A DNA stretch of 11,410 nt, taken from positions 1-11,410 of the forward strand of contig JBPCJB010000226.1 in assembly GCA_051005735.1 (NCBI GenBank), given 5' to 3'. The notes below the pieces were generated by a model that searched no databases, had not been told where the DNA came from, and was given only the letters and a program-made list of their open reading frames with translations. The DNA comes from Gaiellasilicea sp051005735 (GTDB lineage Bacteria > Actinomycetota > Thermoleophilia > Gaiellales > Gaiellaceae). Positions 1 to 5,430 of the stretch are shown here, in pieces; within the stretch, counting starts at the first letter, position 1; every line of letters starts with the position of its first letter. A program made the position numbers and the translations under genes.

Positions 1-745
1 CTCCCCGCTCCTGCGCCAGCCCGATCAGCGCGAGCAGGATCTCGGCTGTCGCCTGCGCATCGGGAAGCGCGCGGTGGCAGGGGCGCACCGCGGTCCCGAA
101 GCAATTGGCGAGCGAGCCGAGCCCGACGCGGGACGTCCTGCCCGCGAGCAGCCGTCGCGCGAGCCAGACCGTGTCGACGACCGGCGCCGCGAGTCGCCGC
201 CCGGTCCGCCGCTCCACCTCGACGTCGAGGAAGCCAAGGTCGAAGCGCGCGTTGTGGGCGACGAGCACGGCGTCGCCGGCGAAGTCGAGGAAGCGCCTGA
301 CGGCGAGCTCGGCGGGCGGCGCGGTGCGCAACGAGGCGGGCTCGATTCCCGTGAGGGCGCCGATCGGCGCGGGGAGCGGCCGTCGCGGATTGACGAGCGT
401 CTCGAAGGTCGACCCGGGCTCGAGCTCGTGGATCCGGACCGCGCCGATCTCGCAGATCCCGGCGCTTCCGGGCCGGAGCCCGGTGGTCTCGAGATCGACG
501 ACGACGTAGGTGGCGTCCTCGAGGGGAGTCTGCGCGCCCGGGGGGTCGGCGAGCCCGACCGCGGCGCCGCGCCAGGCGAGGCGCGTGTCGCCCTCGACGA
601 CGTCCGCGAGCAGCTCGCGCGCAAGTCCAACCGGAACGTGCCTGAGCGCGAAGAGCGCCCGCGCGGCATCCTCGAGCGGCACCGGCCCTCGTCTCGCGTG
701 GACGAGCTCGACGAGCCGGTCAGCCGAGTCGAAGGCAAGTTGCAT
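1..745 (-). CDS. DEDDh 3'-5' exonuclease (DnaQ/epsilon-like), 3' end beyond window
   Basis: The first 248 residues of a longer protein are present; the frame runs open off the left edge. Residues about 79-245 form a DEDDh exonuclease domain that removes nucleotides from DNA 3' ends using two metal ions. Motif ExoI is DLETTG (D84, E86), ExoII is HNARFD (D169), and ExoIII is HRALPDA (H224, D229), so all five catalytic residues are present. About 78 residues precede the domain, beginning MQLAFD, which I cannot assign. Actinobacterial proteins with this layout often continue into a GIY-YIG (UvrC/Cho-like) nuclease domain, which would lie outside the window; that is inference. The ATG at 745 has no Shine-Dalgarno but sits 7 bases after a -10 box, so leaderless translation is likely. 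A LexA-type operator lies just upstream, suggesting SOS induction and a repair role rather than replicative proofreading. Confidence 0.9.
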   Translation of the reverse strand, partial: MQLAFDSADRLVELVHARRGPVPLEDAARALFALRHVPVGLARELLADVVEGDTRLAWRGAAVGLADPPGAQTPLEDATYVVVDLETTGLRPGSAGICEIGAVRIHELEPGSTFETLVNPRRPLPAPIGALTGIEPASLRTAPPAELAVRRFLDFAGDAVLVAHNARFDLGFLDVEVERRTGRRLAAPVVDTVWLARRLLAGRTSRVGLGSLANCFGTAVRPCHRALPDAQATAEILLALIGLAQERG

Positions 746-752
746 CCGCGGG

Positions 753-781
753 AGTGTATGCGAACATATGTTCGCCTACAA
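753..781 (-). promoter_or_regulatory. Promoter of the exonuclease gene, leaderless
   Basis: Read on the minus strand, TTGTAG (776-781) is followed by a 17-base spacer and TACACT (753-758), then 7 bases to the ATG at 745. The expected transcription start falls on or next to the A of the start codon, and no ribosome-binding site is visible. The spacing is ideal for a primary sigma factor of the sigma70/SigA type. The start point is inferred from spacing only. Confidence 0.72.
760..775. promoter_or_regulatory. LexA (SOS) box in the exonuclease promoter
   Basis: The 16-base perfect palindrome GCGAACATATGTTCGC contains GAAC-N4-GTTC. It fits the Gram-positive/actinobacterial LexA consensus CGAACRNRYGTTYG at every position. 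It fills 16 of the 17 spacer bases between the -35 and -10 boxes, so bound LexA would block RNA polymerase directly. The neighbouring HU gene ends before the box, leaving the exonuclease as the only obvious target. Confidence 0.85.
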
Positions 782-785
782 GCCC

Positions 786-827
786 AAAAGAGAGCCGCCC
801 CCTTGCTCGACCGAGGGGGCGGCTCTC
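786..827 (-). terminator. Intrinsic terminator of the HU gene
   Basis: Arms at 790-802 (GAGAGCCGCCCCC) and 815-827 (GGGGGCGGCTCTC) form a perfect 13-bp stem with a 12-base loop. Read on the minus strand, the stem is followed at once by TTTT (786-789), the classical form of a Rho-independent terminator. It lies between the HU stop codon and the exonuclease promoter, so it should insulate the SOS-controlled gene from HU transcription. Confidence 0.9.
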
Positions 828-848
828 GAGTCCTTCGTCGGTTGGCGC

Positions 849-1130
849 TCAGCCGCCCTTGACCGCCGCCTTGAGCTGGCTTCCGGCCGAGAACTTCGGC
901 ACGGTCGCCGCGGGAATCTGCACCTTCTCGCCGGGGCTGCGCGGGTTGACGCCCTCGCGCGCGGCGCGATCGGCGGTCGAGAACTTGCCGAAGCCCGTGA
1001 ACGTGATCGTGTCGCGGGACTTGAGGGCGTCGGTGACGCAGTCGAGGAACGCATCCACGGCCGCGCTTGCGTCCCTGCGGGAGAGATTGCTCTTCGACGC
1101 TACGGCGTCCACGAATTCCTGTTTGGTCAC
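849..1130 (-). CDS. hup: HU family nucleoid DNA-binding protein
   Basis: A 93-residue protein, the usual length of bacterial HU. HU is a small dimeric protein that bends and compacts DNA in the nucleoid and assists replication, recombination and repair. Residues 1-45 match the helical dimerisation part (VTKQEFVDAVASKS, then AVDAFL). The family signature begins at GFGKF (46-50) and runs through the DNA-binding beta arm with NPRSPGEKVQIPA, ending VPKFSAGSQLKAAV. There is no basic C-terminal tail of the mycobacterial HupB kind. The GTG start at 1130 is fixed by a strong Shine-Dalgarno, GGAGGAG, 5 bases upstream. The gene has its own promoter and terminator and appears monocistronic. Earlier in-frame starts would overlap pyrE and add unrelated sequence. 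Confidence 0.96.
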   Translation of the reverse strand: MTKQEFVDAVASKSNLSRRDASAAVDAFLDCVTDALKSRDTITFTGFGKFSTADRAAREGVNPRSPGEKVQIPAATVPKFSAGSQLKAAVKGG

Positions 1131-1173
1131 TTGCACTCCTCCTGCGTCGGGGCTTTGGTGAAAACGCTCGCAG

Positions 1174-1202
1174 ACCCTAACAGCCGCGTCGGACCCGCTC
1201 AA
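1174..1202 (-). promoter_or_regulatory. Promoter of the HU gene
   Basis: On the minus strand TTGAGC (1197-1202) and TAGGGT (1174-1179) are separated by exactly 17 bases. This predicts a start near 1167 and a leader of about 37 bases ending in the GGAGGAG ribosome-binding site at 1137-1143. It lies in the gap just after the pyrE stop codon. Unlike most other promoters in this window, it gives a leadered transcript. Confidence 0.6.
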
Positions 1203-1213
1203 CGGGAACCGGC

Positions 1214-1774
1214 TCAACCATGCGGTTTCGCAGAGCTGTTTCCTGCGGTCTTTGCGGCCGGGAGGAGCTCGCGCGCCAGGAAGAGCGACCGCAACCGGAC
1301 GCCGAGCCGCGCGAGAGCGTCCGCCCCGCCCTCCTCTCGATCGACCACGCAGACGGCATTCCGGACCACGAGCCCCTCGGCGCGAAGCGCCTCGATCGCA
1401 CTCGTGAGCGCGCCTCCCGAGGTGACCACGTCCTCGATCAGGCAGACGAGCTCGCCGGGCGCGAACGAGCCCTCGATCCGATTGCCGGTGCCGTACGACT
1501 TGGCCTCGCCGCGAACGATCACGAAGGGCAGACCCCCCGAGAGCGATGCCGACGCCGCGAGCGCGACCGCGCCGAGCGCGGGTCCGGCGAGGCGGACGGC
1601 GTCGGGCTCGCACTCCCGGACCGCGGCGGCGAGCCGCTCGCCGATCGGGCCGAGCAGCTCCGGTCGCGTCTCGAAGCGGTACTTATCGAGGTAGTACGAG
1701 CTGCGCCGGCCCGAGCGAAGGAGGAAATCGCCTTCGAGCAGGGCTTGCTCGCGGAGCTCCGCCGCGAGATCCAT
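1214..1774 (-). CDS. pyrE: Orotate phosphoribosyltransferase
   Basis: A 186-residue enzyme that joins orotate to PRPP to make OMP, the fifth step of de novo pyrimidine synthesis, in the cytoplasm. Residues 21-38 carry the N-terminal substrate region (SGRRSSYYLDKYRFETRP). The PRPP-binding signature is at about 111-121 (CLIEDVVTSGG). The flexible catalytic loop reads RGEAKSYGTGN at 88-98. In the enterobacterial enzyme the same loop reads RKEAKDHG, so one lysine is replaced by glycine and the histidine by tyrosine, while the second lysine (K92) is kept. The ATG at 1774 is chosen because it overlaps the upstream stop (TGATG) and the family match starts there; there is no good Shine-Dalgarno, so translational coupling is likely. 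It is the last gene of a three-gene operon with no other pyr gene in view. Confidence 0.93.
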   Translation of the reverse strand: MDLAAELREQALLEGDFLLRSGRRSSYYLDKYRFETRPELLGPIGERLAAAVRECEPDAVRLAGPALGAVALAASASLSGGLPFVIVRGEAKSYGTGNRIEGSFAPGELVCLIEDVVTSGGALTSAIEALRAEGLVVRNAVCVVDREEGGADALARLGVRLRSLFLARELLPAAKTAGNSSAKPHG

Positions 1775-1956
1775 CAGGACAAGGAGGCGCGGGCAAGCTC
1801 GAGCAGGCGCTCGGCGCCGGGCAGACCGCGCTCCAGGGTGAGCATCGAGCCGTCGTCGTAGTAGAGGCTGACGCGCTCGCGCCGCTCGTCGCGCCGCCGG
1901 TTCCACCAGAGGAGCGGGCCAGCGATCAGGACGGCGATCGCGAGCAGCCTACGCAT
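1774..1956 (-). CDS. Small membrane-anchored protein, unknown function
   Basis: A 60-residue protein. Residues 1-18 (MRRLLAIAVLIAGPLLWW) form one hydrophobic segment that could be a membrane anchor or an uncleaved signal. A basic stretch follows (NRRRDERRERV, 19-29), then a short soluble tail containing SLYYDDGSMLTLE and a possible final helix. Its start lies inside the end of the Roadblock gene (8-base overlap) and its stop overlaps the pyrE start by one base, the packing expected of a translated gene. It has no Shine-Dalgarno at useful distance. I do not recognise a family. Confidence 0.66.
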   Translation of the reverse strand: MRRLLAIAVLIAGPLLWWNRRRDERRERVSLYYDDGSMLTLERGLPGAERLLELARASLS

Positions 1957-2428
1957 CGGGCTTCGAATCCTTGGCCTCGGACGCCTTCTTCCTGCTCGGG
2001 CGCGGCTTGGCCGGCGCCGCCTTCGATTCGATCGGCGAGAGCGAGCGCAGGCACGTCCGCAGGTCGTAGAAGACGAGTCCGGAGGTCGGCTCGGGCGTCG
2101 TCGTCGCGGCGATCCGGTGGTCATCGCCGGTGACCACGAAGACGCTGCCCTCTCGCAGCGAGCCCTCGATCTGCGTCAGCCGCCGCTCGTCGCCCTGACC
2201 GATCTTTCCCGCCTTTCCCGCCTCGAGTTGCCCGGCCGCCGCCACGAGCTCGAGCGCGGTGCGGGCCAGCCGCTTCGAGCGTGTCTCGTCGCCGCCGGTC
2301 GAGCCGAGCACCGTCCCCTCGGCGTCGAAGACGACAGCCGTCTCGATCTGGGAAGAGATCTCGGAGAGATCGGCGAGCGCGCTCTCGATGTCCACGACCT
2401 GAACCTTAGACGCTCTGCCAGCGCTCAT
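1949..2428 (-). CDS. Roadblock/LC7 domain protein
   Basis: A protein of up to 159 residues. Residues about 12-125 fit the Roadblock/LC7 fold: an N-terminal helix (DIESALADLSEISSQIE), the strand-turn AVVFDAEGTVLGST, a long helix (KRLARTALELVAAAGQLEA) and strands including SVFVVTGDDHRIAATT and SGLVFYDLRTCL. Roadblock proteins are small dimers that act as regulators or partners of small GTPases, as MglB does for MglA. The C-terminal part (about 134-159) is rich in Lys, Ala, Pro and Ser and probably disordered. The start is uncertain. The ATG at 2428 gives the full length, but a GTG at 2395 sits 7 bases after TAAGGT and just before the conserved domain, which would suit a leaderless start. No GTPase gene is nearby. 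Confidence 0.8.
   Translation of the reverse strand: MSAGRASKVQVVDIESALADLSEISSQIETAVVFDAEGTVLGSTGGDETRSKRLARTALELVAAAGQLEAGKAGKIGQGDERRLTQIEGSLREGSVFVVTGDDHRIAATTTPEPTSGLVFYDLRTCLRSLSPIESKAAPAKPRPSRKKASEAKDSKPDA
2403..2408 (-). promoter_or_regulatory. Possible -10 box for a shorter Roadblock start
   Basis: TAAGGT on the minus strand lies 7 bases before an in-frame GTG (2393-2395). It has the same geometry as the -10 boxes of the exonuclease and murI. No convincing -35 is found at 16-18 bases. If real, the protein begins VDIESALADL and loses 11 residues. Confidence 0.35.
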
Positions 2429-2431
2429 ACT
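2426..2431 (+). promoter_or_regulatory. Possible -10 box of the yihY-like gene, leaderless
   Basis: CATACT lies 6 bases before the GTG start at 2438. No Shine-Dalgarno precedes the start and no good -35 is visible at normal spacing. It overlaps the ATG (2428) proposed for the divergent Roadblock gene, which favours the shorter Roadblock form. Confidence 0.4.
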
Positions 2432-2437
2432 CCGCGT

Positions 2438-3259
2438 GTGCGTCGACCCCTCGCCCAGCCGCTCGCCAAGTTCTTCGCCGATCGCGGCACCCACCTCGCC
2501 GCGATGATCGCCTACTTCGGCCTCCTCTCCTCCGTCTCGCTGATCTTCCTCGCGCTCGCGCTGCTCGGCTTCACCGGCCGCGCGGAGGAGTCGAGCTACC
2601 TCGTGGAGGAGCTCAGGCGGCTCTTTCCCTCGCAGTCGATCGGCGACATCGTCCGCGTCGTCGAGGCGATCACGGCGAACGCGACGACCCTCGGCCTGAT
2701 CGGCGGAGCGTTTCTCCTCTGGACGTCGCTCTCGCTCTTCAGCGTGCTCGAGTCGGCGTTCAACATCGTCTACGGGAAGCCGAACCGGGGCTTTCTCAGG
2801 GGCAAGGGCCTGGCGACGCTCTTCATGGCCGGCTCGCTCGTGATCCTGTTCCTCGCGCTCGTGGTCGGCTCGATCGGATACGACCTGTTGAACCGCTTCG
2901 CGCCGGGGTTCGTGGCGAACGGCTTCATCGGCTACGGGCTTTCGATGCTCCTCTCGACCGGCGCCGTCTTCGTCTTCCTCGTCTCGGCCTACGAGCGGCT
3001 GACGAACGCGCCGTTGACGCTGCACGAGGTCTGGCCGGGGGCCGCGCTCGGCGCGGTGCTCCTCCAGGTGAGCTTCCAGGCCCTGCCGGTCTTCGTGCGG
3101 CTCTCGCGAGAGGTGATCGCGGTTCAGGCGCTCGGCGCCTCGGCGCTCCTGCTCGTCTGGATCTACGTGATGGCGAACGTGATCGTCTTCGGCGCCGAGT
3201 TCAACTGGTGGCTCGCGCAAGGCCGGCGGATCGACGACGAGGTCGCCGGCCTGGCCTGA
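2438..3259 (+). CDS. YihY/BrkB family inner-membrane protein
   Basis: A 273-residue integral membrane protein of the YihY/BrkB family, once misnamed ribonuclease BN; its biochemical role is not established. About six membrane helices can be seen, near residues 20-45, 83-103, 125-147, 161-184, 200-220 and 229-254. Family marks include the N-terminal amphipathic lead (LAKFFADRGTHLAAMIAYFG), LLWTSLSLFSVLESAFNIVY before the third helix, the PLTLHEVWPGAALGAV stretch, and FGAEFN at 251-256. Length is normal for the family. The GTG at 2438 is chosen because the match begins there and a -10-like box lies 6 bases upstream; the reading frame extends further upstream only as the antisense of the Roadblock gene. 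It stands alone, convergent with rdgB. Confidence 0.88.
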   Translation: MRRPLAQPLAKFFADRGTHLAAMIAYFGLLSSVSLIFLALALLGFTGRAEESSYLVEELRRLFPSQSIGDIVRVVEAITANATTLGLIGGAFLLWTSLSLFSVLESAFNIVYGKPNRGFLRGKGLATLFMAGSLVILFLALVVGSIGYDLLNRFAPGFVANGFIGYGLSMLLSTGAVFVFLVSAYERLTNAPLTLHEVWPGAALGAVLLQVSFQALPVFVRLSREVIAVQALGASALLLVWIYVMANVIVFGAEFNWWLAQGRRIDDEVAGLA

Positions 3260-3261
3260 AA

Positions 3262-3303
3262 GGACGTGTCCAGGGGCTGGCCCCAGACGTGTCTCGTTCG
3301 AAC
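3262..3303. repeat. Short hairpin flanked by direct repeats, in the convergent gap
   Basis: The 52-base gap between yihY-like and rdgB holds GACGTGTC twice (3263-3270 and 3286-3293), flanking a GGGG-CTGG-CCCC hairpin (3273-3284). The palindrome GTTCGAAC follows at 3296-3303. There is no U-run on either strand. The hairpin could be a weak bidirectional terminator. The organised layout also fits a dispersed intergenic palindromic element, which needs the whole genome to confirm. Confidence 0.45.
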
Positions 3304-3311
3304 ATGCCCCA

Positions 3312-3863
3312 TCAGGACGGTGCAGCGGCGAGGAGGGCCCGTGCGGCGCGGGCGCGATGGGAGTTGCGCCGCTTCCAGGCTTCGCCGAGCTCGGCGACCG
3401 TTCGCGTCTCACCTTCGGGAACGAAGATCGGGTCGTAGCCGAAGCCCTCGCTCCCGCTCGGGGCGCTCGCGAGCGAGCCGTCGAGGATCCCGGTGCCGCG
3501 GAGCTCTCGATCCGGCGCCAGGCAGACGAGCTCGCAGACGTAGCGGACGCGACGGTCGTCCGCGCCTGCCACCTCCTCGAGCAGGCGCGCGACGCCGTCG
3601 TCGGCCCACCGCGCCGACCGAACGCCGGGCCGGCCGCCGAGCGCCGACGCCTCGATCCCCGAGTCCTCGCCGATCGTCCACATGCCCGGCTGCACGTGCG
3701 TGCGGCCGAAGAGCGCCTTCGTGCGCGCGTTCTCGTGGTACGTAGCGCCTTCCTCGGCCGGATAGCCGGCAACGTCGAGCAGCTCGAGCTCCCAACCGGG
3801 CAGCGCCGCGCGCAGCTCCTCGAGCTTGTGACGGTTCTGCGAGCAGAGGCGAGCCCGGATCAC
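3312..3863 (-). CDS. rdgB: RdgB/HAM1 noncanonical purine NTP pyrophosphatase
   Basis: A 183-residue enzyme, slightly short for the family (about 190-210). It hydrolyses dITP, ITP and XTP to monophosphates plus pyrophosphate, keeping deaminated purines out of DNA and RNA. Visible motifs: SQNRHKLEEL (8-17) for nucleotide binding; GEDSGIEASALGGRPGVRSA (65-84) with the metal-binding and catalytic acids; GFGYDPIFVPEG (130-141); and the C-terminal SHRARAARAL (168-177). The GTG start at 3863 overlaps the rph stop by 4 bases (GTGA). It is the last gene of the murI-rph-rdgB operon. Confidence 0.95.
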   Translation of the reverse strand: MIRARLCSQNRHKLEELRAALPGWELELLDVAGYPAEEGATYHENARTKALFGRTHVQPGMWTIGEDSGIEASALGGRPGVRSARWADDGVARLLEEVAGADDRRVRYVCELVCLAPDRELRGTGILDGSLASAPSGSEGFGYDPIFVPEGETRTVAELGEAWKRRNSHRARAARALLAAAPS

Positions 3864-4573
3864 TCCCGTGCCGCGTCGATCGCCTGCCGCTGCGCCTCGC
3901 CGATCGTCTCGATTCCGCCCGCCGCGATGTCGAGCAGCTCCTCGAGTCGCTCGCGGGAGAACGGATCCTTCTCCGCGGTTGCCTGCACCTCGACGAGCAG
4001 GCCGTCGCCGGTCATGACGACGTTCATGTCGGTCTCCGCGCTCGAGTCCTCGGAGTAGTCGAGGTCGAGGAGGACGCGGCCGTCGACGATCCCGACCGAC
4101 ACCGCCGCGACCGAGCCGACGAGCGCCTTCGAGAGGCCCATCCGGTCGAGCGCCCGCCGAGCCGCGACGTAGGCGCCGGAGATCGCGCCGCACCGCGTGC
4201 CACCGTCGGCCTGGATCACGTCGCAGTCGAGCCAGAGCGTCCGCTCCCCGAGCGCGTTGAAGTCGCAGACCGCGCGCAGCGCCCGCCCGATCAGCCGCTG
4301 GATCTCGACCGTGCGACCGCCCTGCTTGCCCCGTGATGCCTCGCGTGCTGTGCGCTCGCCGGTCGACGCGGGCAGCAACGAGTACTCGGCGGTCATCCAG
4401 CCCCGCCCCGAGCGCTGGAGCCAGCGGGGCACGCCCTCCTCGACGGTCGCCGTACAGAGCACGCGCGTTCTGCCCTGGGAGTAGAGGACGGAGCCGTTCG
4501 CGAGTTCGACGAAGTCCGGGATCAGGTCGAGTCGCCGCAGCTCGTCGTCGCGGTGCCGCCCGTCGTTTCTCAC
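3860..4573 (-). CDS. rph: Ribonuclease PH
   Basis: A 237-residue phosphorolytic 3'-5' exoribonuclease that trims tRNA precursors and other RNA 3' ends using phosphate; it works as a hexamer. The N-terminus has DGRHRDDELRRLDL. Other marks are RSGRGWMTAEYSLLPAST (54-71), the phosphate-binding region GGRTVEIQRLIGRALR (85-100), DCDVIQADGGTR (116-127), and the catalytic acidic stretch DLDYSEDSSAETDMN (170-184). After DGGTR the sequence is CGAISGA, where most relatives have TASITGA; this is a small variation. The start is the GTG at 4573, which overlaps the murI stop by 4 bases (GTGA). The rph stop in turn overlaps the rdgB start. Confidence 0.97.
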   Translation of the reverse strand: MRNDGRHRDDELRRLDLIPDFVELANGSVLYSQGRTRVLCTATVEEGVPRWLQRSGRGWMTAEYSLLPASTGERTAREASRGKQGGRTVEIQRLIGRALRAVCDFNALGERTLWLDCDVIQADGGTRCGAISGAYVAARRALDRMGLSKALVGSVAAVSVGIVDGRVLLDLDYSEDSSAETDMNVVMTGDGLLVEVQATAEKDPFSRERLEELLDIAAGGIETIGEAQRQAIDAARE

Positions 4574-5388
4574 GCCACCGCCTCCAGCGCCGCGAGCTCC
4601 ACGTGCTCGACCTCCTCGATCGGAAGCTGCAGGAAGCGCCGGCCGAGAGTGCGGAACGCCTCGGGGTCGCCGGTCGTCAGGAAGCGGTAGGAGCCCTCGC
4701 GCTCCGGGTCGTTCTCGATCCGCTTCCGCACGAGAGTCTCTGCCACCTCACGGGCCGTCTCCTCGGCCGAGAAGACGAGCGTCACGTCGCGGCCGAAGAC
4801 GCGCTGGAGGATCGGCCGGATCAGCGGGTAATGGGTGCACCCGAGGATCACCGTGTCCACGCCGGCGTCTTTCAGCCCGGCCGCGACCTCGCGCACCGCC
4901 TCGGTCGTCTCGACGCCGAACGCGTCGTCGCCCTCGATCAGCGGGACGAGCCGCGGGCACGCGACGGAGAAGAGCTGCGCCCCCGCGTCGAGCGTCCGGA
5001 CGAGCTCCTCGTAGCGACCCGCCCGCACCGTCGCCTCGGTCGCGAGCAGGCCGATCCGGCGGTTGCGCGTCGCCTGCACCGCGGCGTGCGCCTCGGGCGT
5101 GATCACGCCGACAACCGGAACGCGCAGCTCGGTCTGGAGCTCGGGCAGCGCCGCCGCCGTCGCCGAGTTGCACGCGACGACGATCAGCTTCACGTCCTGC
5201 GCCTCGAGGTAGCCGCCGATCTCGCGTGCGAAGCGGCGGAGCTCGGCGAGCGGACGCTGGCCGTACGGCAGCCGAGCATGGTCGCCGAGGTAGACGAAGT
5301 CCTCGTGGGGGAGCGTGACAAGGCACTCGTGGAGCACCGTCAGGCCGCCTACCCCGGAGTCGAACACGCCGATCGGCCTCGCGTCCAT
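4570..5388 (-). CDS. murI: Glutamate racemase
   Basis: A 272-residue enzyme that interconverts L- and D-glutamate, supplying D-Glu for peptidoglycan. The two catalytic cysteines are present: C73 in VACNSATA and C184 in GCTHYPLI. FDSGVGGLTV (9-18) carries the substrate-contacting Asp-Ser. The GDHARLPYGQR stretch (35-45) has His where many family members have Thr (GDTARxPYG). The ATG at 5388 is the first start of the conserved region. It has no Shine-Dalgarno and lies 6 bases after TACAAT, so the message is probably leaderless. It heads an operon with rph and rdgB. Mycobacteria have a similar cluster with an extra metallo-beta-lactamase-fold gene between murI and rph; that gene is absent here. 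Confidence 0.96.
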   Translation of the reverse strand: MDARPIGVFDSGVGGLTVLHECLVTLPHEDFVYLGDHARLPYGQRPLAELRRFAREIGGYLEAQDVKLIVVACNSATAAALPELQTELRVPVVGVITPEAHAAVQATRNRRIGLLATEATVRAGRYEELVRTLDAGAQLFSVACPRLVPLIEGDDAFGVETTEAVREVAAGLKDAGVDTVILGCTHYPLIRPILQRVFGRDVTLVFSAEETAREVAETLVRKRIENDPEREGSYRFLTTGDPEAFRTLGRRFLQLPIEEVEHVELAALEAVA

Positions 5389-5394
5389 CGCGGG

Positions 5395-5400
5395 ATTGTA
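5395..5400 (-). promoter_or_regulatory. -10 box of the murI-rph-rdgB operon, leaderless
   Basis: TACAAT on the minus strand matches the -10 consensus at 5 of 6 positions and lies 6 bases before the murI ATG. No clear -35 is present; the 17-18 base position holds CGGTAG/ACGGTA. The box overlaps the -35 of the divergent hydrolase promoter. Confidence 0.65.
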
Positions 5401-5424
5401 CGAGCAGGACACGTCGGCTACCGT
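5396..5424 (+). promoter_or_regulatory. Promoter of the hydrolase operon, leaderless
   Basis: TTGTAC (5396-5401) and TACCGT (5419-5424) are 17 bases apart, and TACCGT is 6 bases before the GTG start at 5431. No Shine-Dalgarno is present. The expected transcription start is at the start codon. The -35 shares five bases with the murI -10 box on the opposite strand. Confidence 0.62.
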
Positions 5425-5430
5425 GGCGCC

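Noticed and set aside
760..775. The palindrome read as a transposon end, attachment site or NdeI-containing chance palindrome
   Set aside because: Its exact fit to the LexA consensus and its placement inside a well-spaced promoter explain it better. There is no mobile-element gene or duplicate copy nearby.
74..862. Plus-strand 262-codon frame opposite the exonuclease gene
   Set aside because: It is the antisense of a gene with all catalytic motifs, has no recognisable domain, and runs through the SOS promoter and terminator.
1194..1206. Small CCCG...CGGG hairpin after pyrE
   Set aside because: The stem is only 4 bp and coincides with the -35 of the HU promoter. It is too weak to call as a terminator.
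1131..1613. N-terminal extension of the HU reading frame
   Set aside because: It overlaps pyrE on the same strand in another frame and is Arg-rich noise. The strong Shine-Dalgarno before the GTG at 1130 sets the start.
1949..3772. A 607-codon open frame on the minus strand spanning the yihY-like gene
   Set aside because: Its only credible protein part is the last 159 codons (Roadblock). The rest is a low-complexity Arg/Glu-rich antisense frame of yihY and rdgB, typical of GC-rich DNA.
4333..5430. Upstream 366 codons of the long plus-strand frame leading into the hydrolase
   Set aside because: They are antisense to murI and rph, show no family features, and lie before a signal peptide that must be N-terminal. 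The promoter and GTG at 5431 give a better start.
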